NCBI RefSeq assembly: GCF_947489565.1 | Contig: NZ_CANLEA010000018.1 | Span: 57,274-121,273, forward strand | DNA: 64,000 nt | DNA from: an uncultured Kordia sp. | GTDB lineage: Bacteria > Bacteroidota > Bacteroidia > Flavobacteriales > Flavobacteriaceae | Reading direction: 5' to 3' | Part shown: one piece after another, positions 7,573-14,931 of the stretch | Layout of the letters: each line of letters opens with the position of its first letter | Numbering within the stretch: the stretch's first letter is position 1 | Translations under genes and position numbers: made by a program | The notes under the pieces: generated by a model | The model's input: the letters and a program-made list of their open reading frames with translations, nothing else | What the model was told of the DNA's origin: nothing | Databases searched by the model: none

Positions 7573-8298
7573 ATGCTAAAAATTTTCCGTTCCGTTCGTA
7601 AGCGACTTTTAAAAGATAATAAGTTTAAGAGCTATATTTTATATGCTATTGGAGAAATTCTATTGGTAATGATTGGTATTTTACTTGCATTACAAGTCAA
7701 CAATTGGAATGAAAGAAGAAAAACTAAAATTCAATTAAACAATACCTTAAGTACAATAGTCAATGATTTGGCATTAGATACTTTGGTTGCTCATCAAATT
7801 ATAAAGTACTACGAAATCAATCAAAAAAATAGCTTGCGTGTTATTAATAAAGAAATTACTCTTGATAATTATAGAGAATGTCCAAGTTGCGCAAGTTTAA
7901 TTACCATATATAAACCGTTTAATATTCAAACCAAAGGGTATGATCTTTTAAAAAAAATAACAAGTTCGCAAGCAAATAAAAAAGATAGCTTACTCACAGA
8001 TCTTTCACAATTATATTCATTGTTCATTCCAACTTTAGAAAAAAGCAATGATCGTTTGGAAAATGATGTTTTAAAAAACTTAGAGAGTTTTAAAGAGCAT
8101 GATTGGTTTGTTGATTGGACACAGCAAAAGTTTAATCAAGATATGATTGCTTACTTTAGCACTAGTGAAGATTATAGAAAAAAAGTGGCTGCTCATAATT
8201 TGCTTGCTTCTAAAAATCATTTGTTAATTGTAACCTCTTATAAAGCGAATGCTAAAGTAATGTTGGAGAAAATTAAGGAACGATTGGAGAGTGATTAA
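7573..8298 (+). CDS. DUF6090 family membrane protein
   Basis: A 241-residue protein. Residues 23-48 hold the family hallmark IGEILLVMIGILLALQVNNWN, a single transmembrane helix after a basic N-terminus. The rest is a mostly helical periplasmic domain with a Cys pair (ECPSCAS). DUF6090 proteins are common in Flavobacteriaceae and have no known function. It is the last gene of the plus-strand series and faces the convergent viperin operon across 116 bases with no clear terminator. Confidence 0.8.
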   Translation: MLKIFRSVRKRLLKDNKFKSYILYAIGEILLVMIGILLALQVNNWNERRKTKIQLNNTLSTIVNDLALDTLVAHQIIKYYEINQKNSLRVINKEITLDNYRECPSCASLITIYKPFNIQTKGYDLLKKITSSQANKKDSLLTDLSQLYSLFIPTLEKSNDRLENDVLKNLESFKEHDWFVDWTQQKFNQDMIAYFSTSEDYRKKVAAHNLLASKNHLLIVTSYKANAKVMLEKIKERLESD

Positions 8299-8414
8299 TT
8301 TTTCATAATTATTCCTGACCTTAAGTAGAATTAATTTACTGAAATGGCAGTTTCTTTCTTCTGCGGGTTTGTTTAACGAATCATTCCAAAAGAAACCGCG
8401 CTATTACTCAGCTT

Positions 8415-9326
8415 TTAATTCCATGCGTAAACTCCTCCTCTGTCTAAAAACTTTTCAAGATCATAATTTACAGTCTTTAATGCTTCACTAACACCTACTT
8501 CTAATATAGGTTTACTGTAATTATGAATTCCTTCAGCATTGTCAAAAAATCTTCCTGCAGGATCTATCATTACATAACTTCCTTTTATGGCATCATTAGA
8601 TTCAGGAACTCGAACTTTTATGTTTTCATGACGTTTTAGAAACTCTTGGTATTGTTCATCTGTGATTATACAAGCATCTATTTTTTCATCATTCTGCCCA
8701 ACAATTGGTAATACTTGAAAAATTTTCCAACGCTCAGGCTCTATTTCATTTATGAAGTCAACCATAGATTCCTTATAATTAAATGCATTCACTACGGTAT
8801 TAACCTTCAAACGATATCCATGTGCCTTTATAGCTTGAATTCTATCTTTATAATAAGCTTCGGATAACGGTTTTTTATTAGCGGTCCTTCCAGTTTTAAT
8901 ATTTGTTTCTTCTGCTAAACTATCAATACTGATTGCGATCCAATCTAAATAGTTTTCGTTTTCTTTTAAGAATGCATCTGTTAATTTACTTCCGTTCGTT
9001 ACGATTGTTGTTGTCATTCCCAATGTTTTTGCTCTGCGAATTAATCGAGGTAGCCATTTACAAAGCAAAGGTTCTCCTCCAACAAAATTGATTTTTTCAA
9101 AACCGCTTTTAGCTATTGCTTCTACAACTTTTACCGCTTCTTCTTCTGGTAAATGTCCTTTTGGCAAAATAGTATTTTTCACATCTAAGAATGTAGCAAA
9201 ACAAAATTTACAACGCATATTACATGGTTGCCACAAATGAAAGTTTACACTTGGTATTTTTTGTGTCGTTTTATGATGAACTATCTGAACTCTATTTTTT
9301 TTATTTATATGTGTCATTGTATTCAT
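8415..9326 (-). CDS. Prokaryotic viperin (antiviral radical SAM ddh-nucleotide synthase)
   Basis: A 303-residue radical SAM protein that matches viperin along its length. The 4Fe-4S motif is C35-NMR-C39-KF-C42. SVNFHLWQPCN replaces the human SVNYHFTRQCN. FVGGEP (residues 81-86) is the SAM-binding GGE motif. NTVVN, RWKIFQVLPIVGQN, PESN and the C-terminal DRGGVYAW correspond to human viperin NSVIN, RWKVFQCLLIEGEN, PESN and KRGGKYIW. Viperins convert CTP (in bacteria also UTP or GTP) to 3'-deoxy-3',4'-didehydro nucleotides that stop viral polymerases. It lacks the animal N-terminal amphipathic helix. It lies five bases after a CMP-kinase-like gene in the same operon. The identity is very likely; the nucleotide used cannot be read from the sequence alone. 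Confidence 0.92.
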   Translation of the reverse strand: MNTMTHINKKNRVQIVHHKTTQKIPSVNFHLWQPCNMRCKFCFATFLDVKNTILPKGHLPEEEAVKVVEAIAKSGFEKINFVGGEPLLCKWLPRLIRRAKTLGMTTTIVTNGSKLTDAFLKENENYLDWIAISIDSLAEETNIKTGRTANKKPLSEAYYKDRIQAIKAHGYRLKVNTVVNAFNYKESMVDFINEIEPERWKIFQVLPIVGQNDEKIDACIITDEQYQEFLKRHENIKVRVPESNDAIKGSYVMIDPAGRFFDNAEGIHNYSKPILEVGVSEALKTVNYDLEKFLDRGGVYAWN

Positions 9327-9331
9327 GGTTA

Positions 9332-9868
9332 TTATTTTTGATTAAATTTTTGAAATTTGGTTATTATGAAATCGGTTACCTCTTTCGAAGTCAGATTATC
9401 TGTATTTATTATTAAATGATAATTTGATTCGTCCATAAAGTCAACGTCATATTTCATTTTAAAACGTTGTTGCATTTCTTTATTCCTCTTCTTTATTGCT
9501 ACTGCTGTTGTAATTTCATTACCGCGATTTGCGGCACTAATTCTGTCTTGGGCAACTGTATCTGATACTTTAAGTAATACATGAAAAGTGTTGTTAAGAA
9601 ATTTAAATCCCAAGCGATAATCGATTACAATATTTTCTAAAGCATTACATTTTTCTTTGAATTTGTTATCAATAATGGCATCCAGTTTAGGATGTTGTTT
9701 ACATAATTGTTGAAATTCATTAATGTTCATTCCATATTCATTTTTTGCAAATTCTCTTGAAAAATTCCCTACCGAAATGAATTCAAAACCTAGCATTTCT
9801 TGAATATTTTTTCCAATAGTGGATTTGCCGCTTCCAGCAAATCCACTTAGAGAGATCTTAGTTATCAT
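9332..9868 (-). CDS. CMP/nucleoside monophosphate kinase-like P-loop protein in the viperin operon
   Basis: A 178-residue protein with the Walker A motif GFAGSGKST at residues 9-17. The layout resembles archaeal-type cytidylate kinases: EFISVGNFSREFAKNEYGM, then MNINEFQQLC, an IDYRLGF strand and RISAANRG as a lid-like arginine region. It probably phosphorylates CMP or a related nucleotide and so feeds the viperin reaction. The start at 9868 is preferred over 9898 because it places the P-loop at the N-terminus and overlaps the stop of the small upstream ORF by 11 bases, suggesting translational coupling. The animal neighbour of viperin, CMPK2, is also a nucleotide kinase. Confidence 0.8.
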   Translation of the reverse strand: MITKISLSGFAGSGKSTIGKNIQEMLGFEFISVGNFSREFAKNEYGMNINEFQQLCKQHPKLDAIIDNKFKEKCNALENIVIDYRLGFKFLNNTFHVLLKVSDTVAQDRISAANRGNEITTAVAIKKRNKEMQQRFKMKYDVDFMDESNYHLIINTDNLTSKEVTDFIITKFQKFNQK

Positions 9869-9977
9869 TTTCTTCTCTTGAACGATGATATTCTTCATGA
9901 TCTGGATTTAACTGATTTCCTCTGTTCACATCATTTGGATGATGAATTTGTGGTTTCTCTTTGTCTAATTCTTGCAT
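9858..9977 (-). CDS. Small acidic His/Asn-rich ORF heading the viperin operon (39 aa)
   Basis: ATG 9977 to TAA 9860-9858. The 39 residues are very hydrophilic and acidic (MQELDKEKPQIHHPNDVNRG, then NQLNPDHEEYHRSREE), with four His and no Cys. The stop overlaps the kinase start, as in a translationally coupled operon. I do not recognise a family. It could be a real small protein or a leader ORF that sets translation of the kinase and viperin. Confidence 0.5.
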   Translation of the reverse strand: MQELDKEKPQIHHPNDVNRGNQLNPDHEEYHRSREENDN

Positions 9978-10106
9978 GTTTGATAATTTTTAAATTGTTA
10001 ATAATCTAGCTTCAACAGGAAGCCTTTTTTAGTTCGAATAGCGCTTATTCTTACATCAAATATCAGATAAGTACATTTTTTATTTTCCTTTTTGGGACAT
10101 ACACGT

Positions 10107-10114
10107 TATATTTG
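10107..10114 (+). promoter_or_regulatory. Possible -7 element upstream of the LytS-like gene
   Basis: TATATTTG matches TAnnTTTG, 82 bases before the kinase start, within the spacer shared with the divergent viperin operon. No well-spaced -33 TTG was found. Confidence 0.3.
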
Positions 10115-10196
10115 GGATAGAAGTATCTCTTTTTGTGATTATAGAAAATGATGGATTGACACAGTAGATACTTTACACAACCAACTCATTTAATAC

Positions 10197-11195
10197 ATGT
10201 TAGAAGAACTAATTTCCTATTTTGATTCTCCAAAGCTTTTTATTGCTATTCTGCTTATTTTGGTACTCCTTTTATTTTTAAGAAATACCTATAACGTTTA
10301 TAAAAAAGGGTTTTATAAACGAGAAAATAATGAATTAAAAGAGCAATTATTAAAGAATAAAGTCGCACTGAAAGAGCATCAGAAACAAGCTATTAACATT
10401 GAAAATCTTCAAAAAGAACTCACTTTAAAGCAACAAAGAATCGTTTCTTTAGAAAAGGAATTAAAGCATAAAGAGCATGATATTTCCACATTAGGGCAAG
10501 AAATAAGTCATCAAAAACAAGCTTTTGAAAAGTATATTGATTATAAAAATGTAGAAGCAAATAATACACGTTTGGGTGCACATTTTGTCAAAAATGTAAT
10601 TAATCAAATATATATTGATCTGGAAATTGCGCAATCAAAGTATAAAAGCTTCTTAGGAGTTCATTATAAGATAGGAAAATCAAGTAGTGGCATTCCTCCA
10701 ATTAAAGCCTTAAAAAATATATTTAAATTACTCGATTACAATGTTTCAGCCTTGCATCAAACAGAAATTGCAATTACAGAAGAAATTGAATATATAGAAA
10801 TGTTTTTGGATTTGATTCGCTATTTAAAGCCAAATGCTAATATTAAATTGGAAAATTACTTAAATGATGAGCAAAAGAATTCCATCCAAATTAAACCCAC
10901 ATTGTTTTTTCCATTTATTGAAAATGCTTTAAAACATGGTAATTTGAATAATGAAGATTCTTTTGTAAGCATTACGCTAAATCAACACGAACAGAATGTA
11001 TTAAAATATTGTCTGGTAAATAGTACCGAAAAACTATCGCTTGAAGAAATACAAGAACCTTCTGAGATTAATGGAAACTTTGGATTAAATGCACTTCAAC
11101 AACTTATACATACGTATTATCCTGGAAGTTCATTAAAACATAGCACCATACCCAATAATCAATATATGTCTGAACTCACTTTAGCACTCCCATAA
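10197..11195 (+). CDS. LytS-like sensor histidine kinase
   Basis: A 332-residue membrane kinase. One transmembrane helix (residues 13-29) is followed by a long coiled coil (about 40-115). The His_kinase-type dimerisation motif GAHFVKNVINQIY carries the likely phosphorylated His 129. The ATPase part shows PFIENALKHGN (N-box) and GNFGLNALQQL (G-box region). There is no separate sensory domain, so the signal may be sensed in the membrane or through the coiled coil. It overlaps the response regulator start by one base (TAATG), so the two form a coupled pair. It is divergent from the viperin operon; a regulatory link is possible but unproven. Confidence 0.82.
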   Translation: MLEELISYFDSPKLFIAILLILVLLLFLRNTYNVYKKGFYKRENNELKEQLLKNKVALKEHQKQAINIENLQKELTLKQQRIVSLEKELKHKEHDISTLGQEISHQKQAFEKYIDYKNVEANNTRLGAHFVKNVINQIYIDLEIAQSKYKSFLGVHYKIGKSSSGIPPIKALKNIFKLLDYNVSALHQTEIAITEEIEYIEMFLDLIRYLKPNANIKLENYLNDEQKNSIQIKPTLFFPFIENALKHGNLNNEDSFVSITLNQHEQNVLKYCLVNSTEKLSLEEIQEPSEINGNFGLNALQQLIHTYYPGSSLKHSTIPNNQYMSELTLALP

Positions 11196-11962
11196 TGAAA
11201 ATACGTTATATACTAGTAGATGATGACTTAAAAACGATTCAATTTGTAAAAACAAAAATAGATCGCATTGCTGCTGACTACGAATTGGAACATATTGCCA
11301 GCTATACTAGCTCAAAGAAAGCTTATGAAGAAGTTAAGCCTGACTCGTTTGATGTTCTACTTGTAGATTTTCAAATGCCTGTATATAACGGAATACAACT
11401 TGCTGAAAAAATTGCAGCTTCTAAGAAAATTATTTTCCTAACCTCAACAACAGGAAAGCAAGCTGAAATTATCAATAATTTAGAAATTACAGGATATCTT
11501 AGCAAGCCTTTTGAATTGGAAGAGTTTGAAAAAATTCTACAAAAGAAAGTAATTGGAAAAATAAACACTTCTAGTTTTTTGCAAAACGACACTTATTTAT
11601 CAATTCCGATAGGTACAAATAAAGATATTGGAATTTCCCCAGAACAAGTATTCTATATAAGTAAAGCCAGAAATAGAAATAGTGAACAACCTAAAAAAAA
11701 TTGCGTGCATATTTATGGCAAAAACGATGTAATTATTCATAAAGATGTTCGCTTGACTATCGCTAAATTTTCTGAGTTATTAGCTCCGTATAAATTTGAA
11801 AAAATTAGTCAAAATACGATTATCAATATGTCTCATATTAAGGAGCGTGACAATAGAAATATTGAATTATATCATACACAAGAAACTTTTGAAGTTACAG
11901 AAAAGGAGAAGTCTAGTTTTATTCAAAAATTAGCTTCCTTTTTTAGCCCCAAAAACCATTAA
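11195..11962 (+). CDS. LytTR family response regulator
   Basis: A 255-residue regulator. The receiver domain (1-120) has the acidic cluster DDD at 9-11, the phosphorylation site Asp 58 in LLVDFQMP, and YLSKPFE with the conserved lysine. The C-terminal LytTR DNA-binding domain (about 135-245) includes QVFYISKARN and FEKISQNTIINMSHI, typical of the fold. It is the partner of the kinase whose stop overlaps its start. LytTR regulators usually bind pairs of direct repeats; none was identified here. Confidence 0.88.
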   Translation: MKIRYILVDDDLKTIQFVKTKIDRIAADYELEHIASYTSSKKAYEEVKPDSFDVLLVDFQMPVYNGIQLAEKIAASKKIIFLTSTTGKQAEIINNLEITGYLSKPFELEEFEKILQKKVIGKINTSSFLQNDTYLSIPIGTNKDIGISPEQVFYISKARNRNSEQPKKNCVHIYGKNDVIIHKDVRLTIAKFSELLAPYKFEKISQNTIINMSHIKERDNRNIELYHTQETFEVTEKEKSSFIQKLASFFSPKNH

Positions 11963-12345
11963 CGCTTACAATTCTCATAAAACGTTAGCCCGTTTTTATC
12001 TAAATCATAAAAAGCAAATTCTTTGGTATTCCAAGCAGTTTCTCTAAGCTTGGTATGTTCGTGAAATACATCTTTTGTTTTGTATTCGTCAAACAAAGCT
12101 TCGGTGTTTATTATGAAGAAGCGCAACATAGGTCTGTCAATTCCGTGTTCCCATTCTGATGCATCATGCCATTGCAAATGAATTTCTACATTTCCGCGAA
12201 CGATTCCTGCATAAGTTGGATGTGTTCTATGATCGGCAAAAGTAGCTTCAAACCCTAATTTATTGATATAAAAATCCAATGATTGTAACACATCTTTGAC
12301 TGCCAATACTGGATGTACACTTAAAAATTGTTCGCTTGCTCTCAT
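11959..12345 (-). CDS. VOC superfamily (glyoxalase/bleomycin resistance-like) protein
   Basis: A 128-residue single VOC domain: FLSVHPVLAVKDVLQSLDFY at the start, GFEATFADHRTHPTYAGIVRG in the middle, and FAFYDLDKNGLTFYE at the C-terminus. Members bind metals or small molecules; this size and pattern is usually annotated bleomycin resistance protein, but the substrate is unknown. It converges on the LytTR gene with a four-base overlap. Confidence 0.75.
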   Translation of the reverse strand: MRASEQFLSVHPVLAVKDVLQSLDFYINKLGFEATFADHRTHPTYAGIVRGNVEIHLQWHDASEWEHGIDRPMLRFFIINTEALFDEYKTKDVFHEHTKLRETAWNTKEFAFYDLDKNGLTFYENCKR

Positions 12346-12458
12346 AACTTGATTTTCATCGAATTAAAGATAATATATTTTTTAAATAAGGTTTCTTTTT
12401 GTTATGTAAAAAGGTATCTTTAACGGTATATTACGACATTATTTATACTTTAATTCTT

Positions 12459-13757
12459 ATGAAACGTTTTTGCTTTTTACTTTTTTTACTGAGTTCCCTA
12501 ACCATAATCGCCCAAAGTACGCAAGGTGCACTTTCTGAAATTGGTTTTTATACGATGGATACAGCACTTGATGAAGCCGCTATTGAAAAAGAATTAAAAA
12601 CCGTTTTTCCCGATGCTGTTTTTGTGGAAGAATCTCCAGAGGTAATTAATAAAACTATGATTTACATAGAAGCCATCACAGAAGTTGAAGAAGATTATCC
12701 TGCGCATGACACGGAATATTTAGAGTATTTTGCAGAAGGATTCTCAAAGGAACAAAAAGATCAATTAGGCGATTCTCAAAACGCTTTTATTGTAGTACTT
12801 TATTATAAAAACAAGGACGTTTTTACACATACCAAAAAGCTATTTGATTGGGTATATAAGAAAATAAAAAATACTGATTTTATTGTGTATGATGGAGATG
12901 TACGTGAATATTATATCCCTGAAACTTGGAAAAGAGATCGTGTAGATGCTTGGGAAAATGGAATTCCAAATGTTTTACAACAACTTACTTTACATTCGTA
13001 CAGAAAATATGAATATTGCCGTTCTATTACGTTTGGAATGCAACGTTTTGGTTTACCTGATTTAGTAATTGACGATTCTCCCTGTTCTAATTCTAACAAT
13101 GCAGGACAGTTACTAGCTGTGATAGCACAACTACTCCTCGAAGGAAATGAAATTAAAATAAATAGTCTTAAGATTGATTTAGATGCTATTAAAAGTGCCG
13201 AATTTAAAAAAGCAATTGACGACATTGTGTATGAGAATGCCACCAAAAAGGCAACTGTTAATTTTAATACTTCTGTTCCGCAAGAAGAAGGTGATCCGCT
13301 CAATATTATATATCAGGTAAGTTTTAAGAATAAGGATTACGAAAACACGCAAGCCTATGAAAATGAGACCTATAAAAATCTTTTTGGTATCGAAGATGAA
13401 ATTACGCATGTAGATCATAATGATGAAATCTTAGCAGCAAGCGAACGCGCTAAGGAAAAATTACCGGAACTAAGAGCGTTATTTAATGAAGGATTAGATC
13501 AGGCAACGTTGTTACTGAAAGCTCCTTTTGCAGCTGATGATGGTCGTAATGAATGGATGTGGATTGAAGTAACACGCTGGCGTAGTACAGAAATCCAAGG
13601 TATTCTTCAAAACGATCCATTCTATATCAAAGATTTAAAATCTGGAGCAAAAGTAACGGTACAACAAGGAGATATTTTTGATTATATTCTCTACAAAGCG
13701 GATGGCACTACCGAAGGCAATGAAACTGGAAAGTTGATTTTGAAATATGGTAATTAG
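12459..13757 (+). CDS. Secreted protein of unknown function
   Basis: A 432-residue protein from ATG 12459, which gives a signal peptide (MKRFCFLLFLLSSLTIIAQS). The frame is open back to 12399, but that part does not look like a signal. The mature part is acidic, rich in Glu and Asp, and mixed alpha/beta. No catalytic motif is recognised. The last 70 residues contain NEWMWIEVTRWRSTEIQGIL and GAKVTVQQGDIFDYIL. That block resembles DUF2314-type sequences (MWIEV.....I.G.L.N.P), a tentative suggestion only. It may act in the periplasm. Confidence 0.6.
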   Translation: MKRFCFLLFLLSSLTIIAQSTQGALSEIGFYTMDTALDEAAIEKELKTVFPDAVFVEESPEVINKTMIYIEAITEVEEDYPAHDTEYLEYFAEGFSKEQKDQLGDSQNAFIVVLYYKNKDVFTHTKKLFDWVYKKIKNTDFIVYDGDVREYYIPETWKRDRVDAWENGIPNVLQQLTLHSYRKYEYCRSITFGMQRFGLPDLVIDDSPCSNSNNAGQLLAVIAQLLLEGNEIKINSLKIDLDAIKSAEFKKAIDDIVYENATKKATVNFNTSVPQEEGDPLNIIYQVSFKNKDYENTQAYENETYKNLFGIEDEITHVDHNDEILAASERAKEKLPELRALFNEGLDQATLLLKAPFAADDGRNEWMWIEVTRWRSTEIQGILQNDPFYIKDLKSGAKVTVQQGDIFDYILYKADGTTEGNETGKLILKYGN

Positions 13758-13850
13758 AGAGTTAGACTTTTTAGACTTACTTAGGTCGTTAGATTTGTAG
13801 ACTTCTTAGACTTGCTTAGATTTTTAGACTCTTAGATACGGTCACGAACG
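13758..13850. repeat. Degenerate TTAGA-rich spacer
   Basis: Seven TTAGA units spaced 10-16 bases apart (GTTAGAC, CTTAGAC and similar). Related spacers occur at 21129-21215, 39003-39072 and, on the other strand, 51950-51997. No coding potential is seen. Confidence 0.6.
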
Positions 13851-13899
13851 TAGTGTAATACTCTGTTTCTTAATTTCTCGAGATTATTACATCGAAATA

Positions 13900-13921
13900 G
13901 ATTCCCGCTTTTGCAGGAATC
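13900..13921. repeat. Short palindrome
   Basis: GATTCCCGC TTTT GCAGGAATC, a nine-base stem with one mismatch, in the spacer downstream of two convergent genes. It resembles short interspersed palindromes common in Flavobacteriaceae and could also stop transcription. Confidence 0.5.
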
Positions 13922-13959
13922 ATCGATGAATACTATCTAAAAATGTTTACACTGAGTTT

Positions 13960-14916
13960 TTATCTATAAGAATCTAAAGAAACTATACTTTCTTGGAATT
14001 CAGCAACCATTTCTTCCACAACTGTTCCCGCAGGTTTTATTTCGTCAATTAATGCAGAAACTTGTCCGATTTCCAATTCGCCTTCTACCAAATCGCCTTC
14101 AAACATTCCGCGTTTTGCACGTGCTCTACCTAATAAGGTTTTCAATTCTTCTACAGAAGGTCCAGTAGTATATAATTCTTCTAAATCTTCATAGAATTTA
14201 TTTTTCAACAAACGAACAGGTGCCAATTCTTTCAACATTAACTTTGTGCTACCTTCTTTGGCTTCTACTACTTTTTTCTTGAATTCTATATGAGACGAAG
14301 CTTCATTTGTTGCTACAAATCGACTTCCTACTTGTACGCCATCAGCTCCTAAAATCATTGCTGCTAACATTGCTTTTCCGCTTCCAATTCCTCCCGCAGC
14401 AATCAACGGAATATCCAATTTTTCTTTTACACTTGGAATCAATGTCAAGGTTGTTGTTTCTTCTCGCCCATTATGTCCACCAGCTTCAAAACCTTCCGCT
14501 ACAACAGCATGTACACCAGCATCTTGCGATTTTAAAGCAAATTTAGAACTGCTGACTACATGCGTTACCGTAATTCCATTTTCTTTTAAAAATGGCGTCC
14601 AAGTTTTAGGATTTCCTGCAGAAGTAAATACTATTTTCACACCTTCTTCTACAATAATATCCATAATTTCTTCAATGTTTGGATATAACATTGGAACGTT
14701 GACACCAAATGGTTTGTCCGTTGCTTTTTTACACTTTTGAATATGTTCACGCAATACATCAGGATACATAGAACCTGCGCCAAGCAAACCTAATCCGCCT
14801 GCATTACTCACTGCAGAAGCCAATCGCCAGCCACTCGCCCAAATCATTCCTCCTTGAATTATTGGATATTGTATCTTGTATAATTGTGTAATTCTATTGT
14901 GTTCGAACAAAGCCAT
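13960..14916 (-). CDS. Nitronate monooxygenase / FMN-dependent NPD-type oxidoreductase
   Basis: A 318-residue TIM-barrel flavoprotein of the nitronate monooxygenase (2-nitropropane dioxygenase) family. Visible motifs are PIIQGGMIWASGWRLASAVS at the N-terminus, the VVAEGFEAGGHNG block with its conserved His, and IAAGGIGSGKAMLAAMILGA for FMN phosphate binding, followed by GVQVGSRF. It oxidises alkyl nitronates or related toxic compounds with FMN. FabK-like enoyl reductases share this fold, so the substrate is open. It is 15 bases downstream of the subtilase and may be co-transcribed with it. Confidence 0.85.
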   Translation of the reverse strand: MALFEHNRITQLYKIQYPIIQGGMIWASGWRLASAVSNAGGLGLLGAGSMYPDVLREHIQKCKKATDKPFGVNVPMLYPNIEEIMDIIVEEGVKIVFTSAGNPKTWTPFLKENGITVTHVVSSSKFALKSQDAGVHAVVAEGFEAGGHNGREETTTLTLIPSVKEKLDIPLIAAGGIGSGKAMLAAMILGADGVQVGSRFVATNEASSHIEFKKKVVEAKEGSTKLMLKELAPVRLLKNKFYEDLEELYTTGPSVEELKTLLGRARAKRGMFEGDLVEGELEIGQVSALIDEIKPAGTVVEEMVAEFQESIVSLDSYR

Positions 14917-14931
14917 TCGTTGTGTGTATTT

